Shown here in pieces: positions 7,544 to 14,076 of a stretch of DNA of 19,670 nt (positions are counted from its first letter, which is position 1; every line of letters starts with the position of its first letter). Position numbers and translations under genes: made by a program. The notes under the pieces were generated by a model. It saw only the letters and a list, made by a program, of their open reading frames with translations. It had not been told where the DNA came from and did not search any database. This DNA comes from Acholeplasmatales bacterium (lineage in GTDB: Bacteria; Bacillota_I; Bacilli_A; Acholeplasmatales; Anaeroplasmataceae), in NCBI GenBank assembly GCA_017388605.1, contig JAFPIE010000191.1, positions 1 to 19,670 on the forward strand, read 5' to 3'.

Positions 7544-7938
7544 TGGCAAAATGGAGCTTAAGATGCCCAATCGAAGGAGATATTATAAGGGTTTCTATTG
7601 GAAATAATATGCATCATTATGGTATTTATGTTTCCGATTCCTGTATTATTCAATATGGTAAGGCATCCGATATATTTCAAGATAGTAGTGAGGTTTCTGT
7701 TTTAGTTGGTACAATAAAGGAATTTGTTGGGAATAAATATATCGAGGTTAGAGAATATAGTCTTTTAGAAAAGCTAAAGAAAAATAGTAAAGAAAAGATT
7801 ATAAAAAAAGCCAAGGAAAGAATTGGCGAAAAGAAATATAATATATTAAATAATAATTGTGAGCATTTTGTAAATGAATGTGTTTTTAACAAACATGAAA
7901 GTTTAGAGGCTAAACAATATTCGGAGAATCGCCATTGA
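7543..7938 (+). CDS. Small LRAT/H-rev107-like (NlpC/P60 superfamily) protein
   Basis: A 131-aa single-domain protein. It carries HHYGIYV (24-30), IIQYGK (35-40) and NNNCEHFVNECV (103-114), the NCEHFV signature of the lecithin:retinol acyltransferase and H-rev107 phospholipase/acyltransferase group. C106 is the expected nucleophile and H25 the base; the position normally held by a second histidine (VIHY) appears to be Q37. Characterised relatives form an acyl-enzyme thioester and move acyl chains between lipids or hydrolyse them, which would suit this lipid operon. A cysteine peptidase or amidase role is the alternative. There is no signal peptide, so it should be cytoplasmic or peripheral on the membrane. 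The gene overlaps the acyltransferase gene by one base and closes the operon; its TGA (7936-7938) lies within the terminator hairpin. Confidence 0.8.
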   Translation: MAKWSLRCPIEGDIIRVSIGNNMHHYGIYVSDSCIIQYGKASDIFQDSSEVSVLVGTIKEFVGNKYIEVREYSLLEKLKKNSKEKIIKKAKERIGEKKYNILNNNCEHFVNECVFNKHESLEAKQYSENRH

Positions 7939-7952
7939 TTCTCCGTTTTTTT
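7922..7952 (+). terminator. Intrinsic terminator of the lipid operon
   Basis: CGGAGAATC and GATTCTCCG form a perfect 9-bp stem around GCCATT, followed by seven T. The last codons and the stop codon of the LRAT-like gene are part of the hairpin. Confidence 0.92.
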
Positions 7953-7977
7953 GAATAAAATTTCATAAAATTAAATA

Positions 7978-8006
7978 TTTACCCATTAAAAAATGCGTGG
8001 TAAAAT
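7978..8006 (+). promoter_or_regulatory. ddh promoter
   Basis: -35 TTTACC (7978-7983), a 17-base spacer, -10 TAAAAT (8001-8006). It would give a leader of about 20 bases ending in the AGGAGG site at 8020-8025. Confidence 0.6.
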
Positions 8007-8032
8007 TTATACATATAATAGGAGGAATGATT

Positions 8033-9010
8033 ATGATTCGAATTGGTATTTATGGCTATGGTAACCTTGGAAAGGGTGCTGAGGCTGCAATTAAAAAGAA
8101 TAGCGATATGGAGCTTGTAGCAGTATTTACAAGAAGAAATCCTAAGGATTTAGTAATTGCAACAGAGGGTGCAGAGGTAGTAGCTAGTGATGATATATTA
8201 AAATATAAAGATAAAATTGATGTTTTAGTTATTGCAGGTGGTTCTGCAACAGACCTACCTAAGATGACACCTATGCTTGTGGAGAACTTCAATGTAATTG
8301 ATTCCTTTGATACACATGCAAACATTCCAGTTCATTTTAAAAATGTAAATGAGGCTGCCTTAAAGAGTGGTCATATTGGATTTATTTCCTGTGGATGGGA
8401 TCCAGGTATGTTCTCATTAAATCGTGCAATTATGAATGCAATCCTACCTGACGGTAAGGATTATACCTTCTGGGGTAAGGGCGTAAGCCAGGGACATTCG
8501 GATGCCATCAGAAGAATTAAGGGCGTTATTGATGCAAGACAATATACTATTCCTATTGAGGAGGCACTTGAGGCTGTAAGAAGTGGTAAGAACCCAGAGC
8601 TTACAACAAGAGAGAAGCATAGAAGAGAATGCTTTGTCGTTGCAGAAGACCCTAAGGAATACGCAAGAATTGAGCGTGAAATTAAGGAAATGCCTAATTA
8701 CTTTAGTGATTATGACACAACGGTTCATTTCATTTCTTTAGAGGAATTAAAGAAAAACCATAATGGTATTCCTCATGGAGGATTTGTTATTCGTAGTGGT
8801 GAAACCTCAAATGGTGTAAATCATGTCATTGAATATTCCCTAAAGCTTGATTCCAACCCTGAATTTACAGGCTCTGTTATCATTGCTTACGCAAGAGCTG
8901 TTTACCGCATGGTAAAAAGAGGAGAAGTGGGTGCAAAAACTGTATTTGATGTAGCACCTAAGGATATTCAAACTGTATCCTATGAAGAATTATTAGCTCA
9001 TACATTATAA
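8033..9010 (+). CDS. ddh: meso-Diaminopimelate D-dehydrogenase
   Basis: A 325-aa protein, the normal length for Ddh. It makes meso-2,6-diaminopimelate from tetrahydrodipicolinate in one NADPH-dependent step, feeding lysine and peptidoglycan synthesis in the cytoplasm. The N-terminal Rossmann motif GYGNLG lies at 8-13, followed by the family segments VFTRRNP (31-37), SFDTH (91-95), SCGWDPGMFS (119-128), WGKGVSQGHSDAIRRI (147-162) and HGGFVIRSGE (248-257). I chose the ATG at 8033 because AGGAGG (8020-8025) is about 7 bases upstream. The in-frame ATG at 8027 abuts the site directly, and a GTG at 7997 would place the site inside the coding region. It is transcribed alone between two strong terminators. 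Its presence argues for a DAP-containing wall and for a single-step branch of the lysine pathway. Confidence 0.95.
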   Translation: MIRIGIYGYGNLGKGAEAAIKKNSDMELVAVFTRRNPKDLVIATEGAEVVASDDILKYKDKIDVLVIAGGSATDLPKMTPMLVENFNVIDSFDTHANIPVHFKNVNEAALKSGHIGFISCGWDPGMFSLNRAIMNAILPDGKDYTFWGKGVSQGHSDAIRRIKGVIDARQYTIPIEEALEAVRSGKNPELTTREKHRRECFVVAEDPKEYARIEREIKEMPNYFSDYDTTVHFISLEELKKNHNGIPHGGFVIRSGETSNGVNHVIEYSLKLDSNPEFTGSVIIAYARAVYRMVKRGEVGAKTVFDVAPKDIQTVSYEELLAHTL

Positions 9011-9014
9011 TAAG

Positions 9015-9040
9015 AAAAGAGGCCCCATCAGGCCTCTTTT
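9015..9040. terminator. Bidirectional intrinsic terminator
   Basis: AAAAGAGGCC and GGCCTCTTTT form a perfect 10-bp stem around CCATCA, with A and T tracts at both ends. It serves ddh and the convergent deacetylase gene, whose stop codon (9028-9030) lies in the loop. Confidence 0.92.
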
Positions 9041-9870
9041 GCATATTCACCTAAGGATTTGAATTCAAATCCTTTTTTCTTTAAATATTTAATAATCTTT
9101 TCAATTTTTCTTAAATAGCTTTTTCTTCCAATTCTTATAAATAGCCATTCTACAAATTTTAAATTTTTCATCTTAGGTACTTTATTTTTAGAAACCTCAT
9201 AGGGATGAACATAAAACATATAGCAATCCGTATTTCTTATACATTTTTTAATGTAATATTTAATGACAAACCAAGGAACTAGCCTGATATACCCACCACC
9301 AGAGATAGGTAAATGTCCACTATAGGCACGAACTCGATTTGGGGTAATTTCAAAGAAATTATCCTTTTTAAAGCATAATCGATTTAACCTTTCATAGGAT
9401 TCTAAATCCACCTTGCCAGAATTGATGGCTAAATGGAAATTTAAGCTAGAAGAATCATAGGTAAAACCATTTCTTTTTAATATTTCAATATAAGAATCTA
9501 ATATGCCGAAGCATGGGGCTCTATAGCCCTTTATTTTTGTATGGAATTCTTGTTCTAGGATATTCTTTGATTTAATAATATTTTCTTCAAAGGTTTTTTC
9601 GTCCATAGAAAGAGGAGATTTATGATCATATCCATGTAAGGCAAGCTCATGTCCATTTTCTATAGCCTTCTTTAAATAAGGCTTTGCAAGCTTTAGGCTT
9701 GAGCATAGAGTGAAGAAGGTACCCTTAATATTGTATTTATCTAATAAATCAATATACCCCTTCATGGCCTCCTCTTCTGAGTATTCCTCCTTGTATTCCA
9801 CCTTTTTTCCTTTAAAGCATTCAATATCGTAGAAGGATTCTACATCCATAGTCATAAATGCATATTTCAT
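9028..9870 (-). CDS. Polysaccharide deacetylase (NodB/CE4 family)
   Basis: A 280-aa protein with a NodB-type domain: TMDVE near the start (D9 as the catalytic Asp/metal site), GHELALHGYDH (73-83, where H79 and H83 form the metal HxxxH), GYRAPCFG (115-122, R117) and YVHPYE (221-225 region, H222). The spread of motifs resembles the deacetylases of polysaccharide gene clusters that remove N-acetyl groups from a sugar before or during export. There is no signal peptide and the metal motif starts within ten residues, so it should act in the cytoplasm on a precursor. Its start overlaps the stop of the upstream membrane hydrolase gene (ATGA, 9867-9870), so the two are co-translated. The last 40 residues are very lysine-rich and may touch the membrane surface. 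Confidence 0.88.
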   Translation of the reverse strand: MKYAFMTMDVESFYDIECFKGKKVEYKEEYSEEEAMKGYIDLLDKYNIKGTFFTLCSSLKLAKPYLKKAIENGHELALHGYDHKSPLSMDEKTFEENIIKSKNILEQEFHTKIKGYRAPCFGILDSYIEILKRNGFTYDSSSLNFHLAINSGKVDLESYERLNRLCFKKDNFFEITPNRVRAYSGHLPISGGGYIRLVPWFVIKYYIKKCIRNTDCYMFYVHPYEVSKNKVPKMKNLKFVEWLFIRIGRKSYLRKIEKIIKYLKKKGFEFKSLGEYAKEA

Positions 9871-10829
9871 AGATTTCTTTCCTTTAGGAAGGTCTTAATC
9901 TCTTCGTCATATCTTTCTTGATTATTAATTCTTATATGAGAATGAGCACCCTTATCAAACCAAACAAGCTTCTTATCGGATTTACATAAATCATATAGAT
10001 AGGTAGCATATTTTGGTAAGGAGAAGATATCCTCCTTTGAATGAATCATTAGAATTGGCTTTTTTAATTTCTTTATTTTAGCCTCTGGCTTAATTCTTAA
10101 TTGATTAGCTCCTGTATGGAAATAAATAGCAATCATGACTAAGAAGGCTAAGAAGGAGGACATTGGTGCACCCTCAGCCTTCATATGCGTTTGCATTGTC
10201 GCATGAAAGCTTTTAAACATACCATCTACTGTTAATCCTAAAACATAGGATGGACAGCTTTTATCTGTAATGGCATATAAGCAGGTTGCAGATCCAATAC
10301 AAATACCATGATAATAAATTTCCTCTTGGTGGAATTTATCATGGATGAATCTTGTCCAATCTAATAGGTCACGTGCTTCCTTGATACCAGCAGTAGAATA
10401 CTTACCATCGGATAAGCCATGGGCTCTAGGATCGATAACTAAAATATTAAATCCAGCATCCTGGTATGGCTTTGCAAAATAATAGGTATATAATAAGGAT
10501 TCTGTTCTACCCTGATGAAGAATGGCACATTTCTTATGTCCAAAATCAAAGAATTGTCCAACTAAATGTAATCCATCATAGCTTTCTAATTCCACCTCGT
10601 GGATGTATTCTTTATTTTCCTTACCCCACTCTTCACCAATTCTATACATTTCTACTTGTTCAGTATTATCTGGTGCAGAGCAGGCTCTACCCCACATTTC
10701 CTTATTCTTTCTTACTAATTGCTTTTTATATACCTTAACGGCAATAATATAAAAAGGTAATATAAATGTAAAAAATGCTAAAAGTAGAATCGATACAATT
10801 ACTATGAGTATAATTAACCAAGGCTCCAT
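9867..10829 (-). CDS. Membrane-anchored alpha/beta hydrolase with Cys nucleophile elbow
   Basis: A 320-aa protein. Residues 4-32 form one long hydrophobic segment, followed by a basic stretch, so the catalytic domain should remain in the cytoplasm. The alpha/beta hydrolase fold is clear: LHQGRTES (104-111, oxyanion region), VIDPRAHGLSDGK (131-143), HGICIGSA (174-181), IHSKEDIF (262-269, D267 as acid) and GAHSHIR (294-300, H296 or H298 as base). The nucleophile elbow is G-I-C-I-G, with Cys177 where most relatives have Ser; dienelactone hydrolases are known to use Cys there. The substrate is unknown. I chose the ATG at 10829 because AAGGAG is 7 bases ahead of it. A TTG at 10853 is also in frame but would put that site inside the gene. 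It forms an operon with the overlapping deacetylase gene. Confidence 0.85.
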   Translation of the reverse strand: MEPWLIILIVIVSILLLAFFTFILPFYIIAVKVYKKQLVRKNKEMWGRACSAPDNTEQVEMYRIGEEWGKENKEYIHEVELESYDGLHLVGQFFDFGHKKCAILHQGRTESLLYTYYFAKPYQDAGFNILVIDPRAHGLSDGKYSTAGIKEARDLLDWTRFIHDKFHQEEIYYHGICIGSATCLYAITDKSCPSYVLGLTVDGMFKSFHATMQTHMKAEGAPMSSFLAFLVMIAIYFHTGANQLRIKPEAKIKKLKKPILMIHSKEDIFSLPKYATYLYDLCKSDKKLVWFDKGAHSHIRINNQERYDEEIKTFLKERNL

Positions 10830-10857
10830 TGGAATTCTCCTTCCTAAAAACAAATAT

Positions 10858-10886
10858 ATATTACAATACTTTTATCCTCTTTGCAA
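10858..10886 (-). promoter_or_regulatory. Promoter of the hydrolase-deacetylase operon
   Basis: On the minus strand: -35 TTGCAA (10881-10886), a 17-base spacer, -10 TAATAT (10858-10863). The -35 lies in the small palindrome CTTTGCAAAG (10879-10888). Confidence 0.5.
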
Positions 10887-10913
10887 AGAAAAAAGAAGCT
10901 AAAACGCTTCTTT
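10885..10913 (-). terminator. Intrinsic terminator after the DUF4190-like pair
   Basis: Read on the minus strand, AAAGAAGC and GCTTCTTT pair over 8 bp around GTTTTA and run into a T-rich tail (10885-10894). It isolates the two small membrane genes from the hydrolase operon downstream. Confidence 0.7.
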
Positions 10914-10922
10914 AATTCTATA

Positions 10923-11231
10923 TTAATACGCTGTTTGACTAACGATAAATGGAATAAGTACGGTATAGAATACTATAATCCAAATAAATCCGATAGCTAT
11001 CGCAGCTATATTTAAGCCAACTCCAATATCCGCTTTCTTTCTTTGAATAATACTTTTTTGTCCTAAACAAGAAAGAACTAATCCTTCAATTCCAATAGCG
11101 AACCCAAAAATAGGGATGAAGGCTAAGGCAAGTCCCACAATTCCAGATACAAATCCTACAATTGCGAATGCTTTCCAAGGTCCTCTTGGCTCGTTTCCTT
11201 GATGTGATTCATTTAATTCTGTTTGTTCCAT
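10923..11231 (-). CDS. Small DUF4190-like membrane protein
   Basis: A 102-aa protein with a short polar N-terminus (about 1-18) and three hydrophobic segments (about 22-40, 41-57 and 69-97). The segment FAIVGFVSGIVG and the later CLGQKS before a basic loop resemble the small DUF4190-type membrane proteins common in Gram-positive bacteria, whose function is not known. It lies 17 bases after the gene at 11249-11650, which encodes a related protein with the same FAI.GFV.GI.G and LGQKS landmarks, so the two arose by duplication and are co-transcribed. AGGAG precedes the ATG. No catalytic residues can be seen; a structural or signalling role in the membrane is only a guess. Confidence 0.75.
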   Translation of the reverse strand: MEQTELNESHQGNEPRGPWKAFAIVGFVSGIVGLALAFIPIFGFAIGIEGLVLSCLGQKSIIQRKKADIGVGLNIAAIAIGFIWIIVFYTVLIPFIVSQTAY

Positions 11232-11248
11232 AATCTCTCTCCTCTTTT

Positions 11249-11650
11249 TTAATAACTAGGATGGAATACATCTATTCCAATCGCTTTTAATGTGATGAAT
11301 AGTGCTACAATGGTTAATAATGTAATACCCAAACCTAAGCCTACATAGGCTAGCTTTTTGTGGTTTTTACTTTTTTGCCCTAGTGCAGAAAATACAATAC
11401 TTAATGTTCCTAATACGATTCCTGGGATTTGGTAATTATTCCCAAAACTATTTATATAGTAGAATTGGGATAAAAGCTCTACAAAACCTATAATACCAAG
11501 AACAAATCCTGAAATTGCAAATTTATCGAATGGATTTGATTTCTCTGTAGGCTTTTCTTTAGGTTCATCTTTATTTTCTACATTCTCTATAGTACTATTT
11601 AAATCCTCTTCAATTAATACTTCATTTTCATTTTTATTGTTTTCTTCCAT
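11249..11650 (-). CDS. DUF4190-like membrane protein with acidic N-terminal tail
   Basis: A 133-aa protein. The first 40 residues are a low-complexity tail rich in Glu, Asn and Lys, which should be disordered. Three hydrophobic segments follow (about 45-62, 75-90 and 101-123), with FAISGFVLGIIG at 44-55 and ALGQKS at 89-94. The core matches the next gene downstream, so this is its paralogue with an added tail. These DUF4190-like proteins have no established function. GGAGG lies 7 bases before the ATG. It is first in a two-gene operon read from the promoter at 11671-11698. The tail could be a protein-interaction region, but nothing in the sequence names a partner. Confidence 0.75.
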   Translation of the reverse strand: MEENNKNENEVLIEEDLNSTIENVENKDEPKEKPTEKSNPFDKFAISGFVLGIIGFVELLSQFYYINSFGNNYQIPGIVLGTLSIVFSALGQKSKNHKKLAYVGLGLGITLLTIVALFITLKAIGIDVFHPSY

Positions 11651-11670
11651 TGTTAACCCTCCTCTTTGTT

Positions 11671-11698
11671 ATTATAGTATAAAAATTCAATTTTACAA
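11671..11698 (-). promoter_or_regulatory. Promoter of the DUF4190-like pair
   Basis: On the minus strand: -35 TTGTAA (11693-11698), a 16-base spacer, -10 TATAAT (11671-11676), just upstream of the GGAGG site. Confidence 0.65.
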
Positions 11699-11839
11699 TA
11701 AAAAATGATTTTTGGGGATCTTTTAATGTGTAAATTAGAAAGATGATTTATATTTTTCTTGTTTTAATATTTAAGCATATATAAATAGAATATAGAGGAT
11801 GTTGGCTTCCCTTATTTGTTAGAAAATTACTACATGGAA
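11699..11839. other. AT-rich divergent intergenic region, nothing recognised
   Basis: The stretch between the two divergent promoters contains no credible gene, hairpin with a U tail or RNA signature that I can recognise. It may hold regulator sites for either operon. Confidence 0.5.
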
Positions 11840-11867
11840 TGAAAAAAAATTCTTATTATGTTATAAT
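11840..11867 (+). promoter_or_regulatory. Promoter of the glycosyltransferase operon
   Basis: A perfect -10 TATAAT (11862-11867) with a weak -35 TGAAAA (11840-11845) at 16 bases. It lies 24 bases before the ATG. Confidence 0.55.
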
Positions 11868-11891
11868 GGAAATACACATGGAGAACAAGAT

Positions 11892-12965
11892 ATGGAAGCA
11901 AAAGAATTAATTATAGTAATTCCGGCATATGAGCCAGATCATTTATTGCCTGAATTAATTGATAAGCTAAATGAATATTTTCATGGACATAAAATGATTG
12001 TTGTCAATGATGGATCTAAGAATAAGGAAGAATTATTTAAGGAAGTAGAAAATAAGGACAATGTCATTTTATTAAATCATGAGGTAAATATGGGTAAGGG
12101 TGCTGCCTTAAAAACAGCCTTTAATTACATAAAAGAATTAAAGGATTCCTATATTATCGTTACTGCAGATAGTGATGGACAGCATAAGCCTGAGGATATT
12201 TATAGAGTATATAATTTCTATAAGAAATATAATAATGGTTTAGTTTTAGGCTCTAGAAAATTTGATGGAGATATTCCAAAAAGAAGTGCCTTTGGCAATA
12301 ATTGTGCAAGATTTTTACTTCAGTTATGTAATGGTATAAGATTAAATGATACACAAACAGGCTTAAGAGCCTTTGGTAGTGATTTAATTCCATTCCTATT
12401 ACAAATTAAGGGAAACAGGTATGAATATGAAATGGATATGCTATCACTTGCTAAGCAAAGATCCATTCCGATTCATGAAATTGCTATAGAAACCATTTAT
12501 ATCAATAATAATTCAGGATCTCATTTTAGACCTGTAAGAGATTTTTCTAGAATTTGTAGTGTTATATTAAAATATACATTACCTCTATTTATATCTATAT
12601 TATTCTATATTGGTGGATTTATATTCTTATATTTCCAATTTAAAAATAATGATAAATTGAAGGATTATACTTATACTATATCTCTTATTGGAAGTGGTGT
12701 ATTTGCCTTACTTATTCATTATTTGATGAATGCTTTAGGTATATTCAATGGAAACCCTTATGTATTTAAGAATAAAAGAAGTGTTGCTTATTACCTATTA
12801 GGCTCACTAGTAGTTTTAGGACTATTAATTGGAACATCCTATGCATTTAGCCTATGTATTCCATTTAGATGGTTATCCTTTGGTATAGGATTATTTATTA
12901 CTTTAATACTTTTAGTATTTGAGGTTTATTTCTTATCCATAAAATCAAAATTATTTGAGGAATAA
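11892..12965 (+). CDS. Membrane-anchored family 2 glycosyltransferase
   Basis: A 357-aa protein. Residues about 1-225 are a GT2 domain of the dolichyl-phosphate mannose synthase type: IVIPAYEP (8-15), VVNDGSK (37-43), MGKGAALK (67-74), TADSDGQHKPEDI (91-103, with D93 and D95 as sugar-nucleotide/metal ligands), LGSRKFDGD (119-127) and NDTQTGLRAF (152-161). Four transmembrane segments follow (about 229-249, 262-284, 299-321 and 326-350). Enzymes of this layout usually move a sugar from UDP or GDP onto undecaprenyl phosphate or a lipid at the inner face of the membrane. The donor and acceptor are unknown. GGAG lies 8 bases before the ATG. The serine hydrolase gene starts four bases after its stop, which suggests co-translation and a common lipid or glycolipid substrate. 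Confidence 0.88.
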   Translation: MEAKELIIVIPAYEPDHLLPELIDKLNEYFHGHKMIVVNDGSKNKEELFKEVENKDNVILLNHEVNMGKGAALKTAFNYIKELKDSYIIVTADSDGQHKPEDIYRVYNFYKKYNNGLVLGSRKFDGDIPKRSAFGNNCARFLLQLCNGIRLNDTQTGLRAFGSDLIPFLLQIKGNRYEYEMDMLSLAKQRSIPIHEIAIETIYINNNSGSHFRPVRDFSRICSVILKYTLPLFISILFYIGGFIFLYFQFKNNDKLKDYTYTISLIGSGVFALLIHYLMNALGIFNGNPYVFKNKRSVAYYLLGSLVVLGLLIGTSYAFSLCIPFRWLSFGIGLFITLILLVFEVYFLSIKSKLFEE

Positions 12966-12968
12966 AAT

Positions 12969-14033
12969 ATGACAGAGAAGACAGTAAAAAAGCTTATTCA
13001 AGCCGCTGGTATATTTGCAGATCCTGCTGCAGGACCTACCATTGCACTTTTTATGAATATTTATGACAAGGCCTTCTCAAGATATGAAAGACCAGATTAT
13101 AGCTTATATCCTGGTCTTTATTGCTATTCTAGGGTGGAGAATGAATTAAAAAGAAGAGAAATATCCTTTTATGATAAGAATATTAAGCTTCAAGGATATT
13201 ATTACGAATGTGAAAACCCATTAGGCATTGTGATTACGGCTCATGGGCTTCATAGTGGGGCAGACGATTATATTCCAATTCAAAAATTTTTCTATGACCA
13301 TTCCTTTAATGTATTTTCCTTTGATTATAAGGGAACCTATTCCTCAGAAGGAGATTCCACGGTAGGTGCATGTGAGTCCCTTGTGGATTTAGATATAGCT
13401 ATAAAATTTGTGAAGGAAAAATTAAATACTAAGGGATTACCACTATTTTTGTTTGGCCATTCCTGGGGTGGATATGCTTGTCTTGCAAGCCTTGCCTTAC
13501 ATAAGGATATAAAAGCCTGTGCTGCAGTATCTAGTATGGTCGATGGTCATACGATTATTAATGATAAGGCTAAGGAATATGCCGGTAAGATGCATTATTT
13601 AACCAAGCCTTATATTGTTGTATACCAAAGATATCTATTTAAAAGCTATGTAGATTATGATGCAATTAAAGGTATTAATAGTACGAATGCACCTATTTAT
13701 ATTGCTCATGGAATTAGCGATAAGGTAATCAATTATTATACGCAAAGTATATTTTCTAAAAAGGGTGAAATTAAAAACCCGAATGTTACCTTTTACCAGG
13801 GTATGGGGCTTCATGGGGACCATAATGATATCTTATTATCTATAGATGCCATATCTTACCGTCATGAGGTAGAATCTATGCTCAATCTATTAGAGCATGA
13901 AAAGGGTAGTTTAAGTGATGAGGATAAGAAAGAATTCTATAAAACAATCGATCATAAGAGATATTCTAGTCCGAATTTAGATATAATGTTACCAATTTTA
14001 CAGATGTTTTTAAATGCTTTAGACAAAAAATGA
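12969..14033 (+). CDS. Alpha/beta hydrolase, monoacylglycerol lipase-like
   Basis: A 354-aa serine hydrolase. Visible elements are AHGLHSGADDY (91-101, oxyanion loop), FSFDYKGTYSSEGD (116-129), LFGHSWGGYA (161-170, S165 as nucleophile in GHSWG), IAHGISDKVI (245-254, D251 as acid) and GLHGDHND (280-287, H282 or H285 as base). The overall spacing is like monoglyceride lipases and lysophospholipases, which release a fatty acid from a glycerol lipid. There is no signal peptide. The N-terminal 60 residues are extra compared with the minimal fold. It is the second gene of the glycosyltransferase operon, 3 bases apart, and may trim or turn over a lipid linked to that enzyme. No good ribosome binding site precedes its ATG apart from GAGG within the previous gene, so coupling is likely. 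Confidence 0.85.
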   Translation: MTEKTVKKLIQAAGIFADPAAGPTIALFMNIYDKAFSRYERPDYSLYPGLYCYSRVENELKRREISFYDKNIKLQGYYYECENPLGIVITAHGLHSGADDYIPIQKFFYDHSFNVFSFDYKGTYSSEGDSTVGACESLVDLDIAIKFVKEKLNTKGLPLFLFGHSWGGYACLASLALHKDIKACAAVSSMVDGHTIINDKAKEYAGKMHYLTKPYIVVYQRYLFKSYVDYDAIKGINSTNAPIYIAHGISDKVINYYTQSIFSKKGEIKNPNVTFYQGMGLHGDHNDILLSIDAISYRHEVESMLNLLEHEKGSLSDEDKKEFYKTIDHKRYSSPNLDIMLPILQMFLNALDKK

Positions 14034-14049
14034 TTTTTTGTGGTACAAT
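14020..14049 (+). promoter_or_regulatory. Promoter of the aminotransferase gene
   Basis: -35 TAGACA (14020-14025), an 18-base spacer, -10 TACAAT (14044-14049). The -35 overlaps the end of the hydrolase gene. An AT-only hairpin (CAAAAAA/TTTTTTG, 14024-14040) lies between the boxes. Confidence 0.6.
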
Positions 14050-14076
14050 AGACTAAATTGTTTTTGGAGGGATAAA

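Noticed and set aside
8014..8019. TATAAT as the ddh -10 box.
   Set aside because: Transcription would start within the ribosome binding site; TAAAAT at 8001-8006 with a -35 at 17 bases is better placed.
7997..8032. Longer ddh with GTG start at 7997 or ATG at 8027.
   Set aside because: The AGGAGG site would lie inside the gene or touch the start codon, and the family begins at MIRIGIYGYG.
10830..10853. TTG start that would add 8 residues to the membrane hydrolase.
   Set aside because: The only good ribosome binding site lies inside that extension and is well spaced for the ATG at 10829.
14024..14040. The CAAAAAA/TTTTTTG hairpin as a terminator after the serine hydrolase.
   Set aside because: It is almost all A-T with a 3-base loop and lies between promoter boxes, so termination would be weak at best.
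14038..14076. TTG start that would add 13 residues to the aminotransferase.
   Set aside because: It overlaps the -10 region and has no ribosome binding site, whereas the ATG at 14077 follows GGAGGG.
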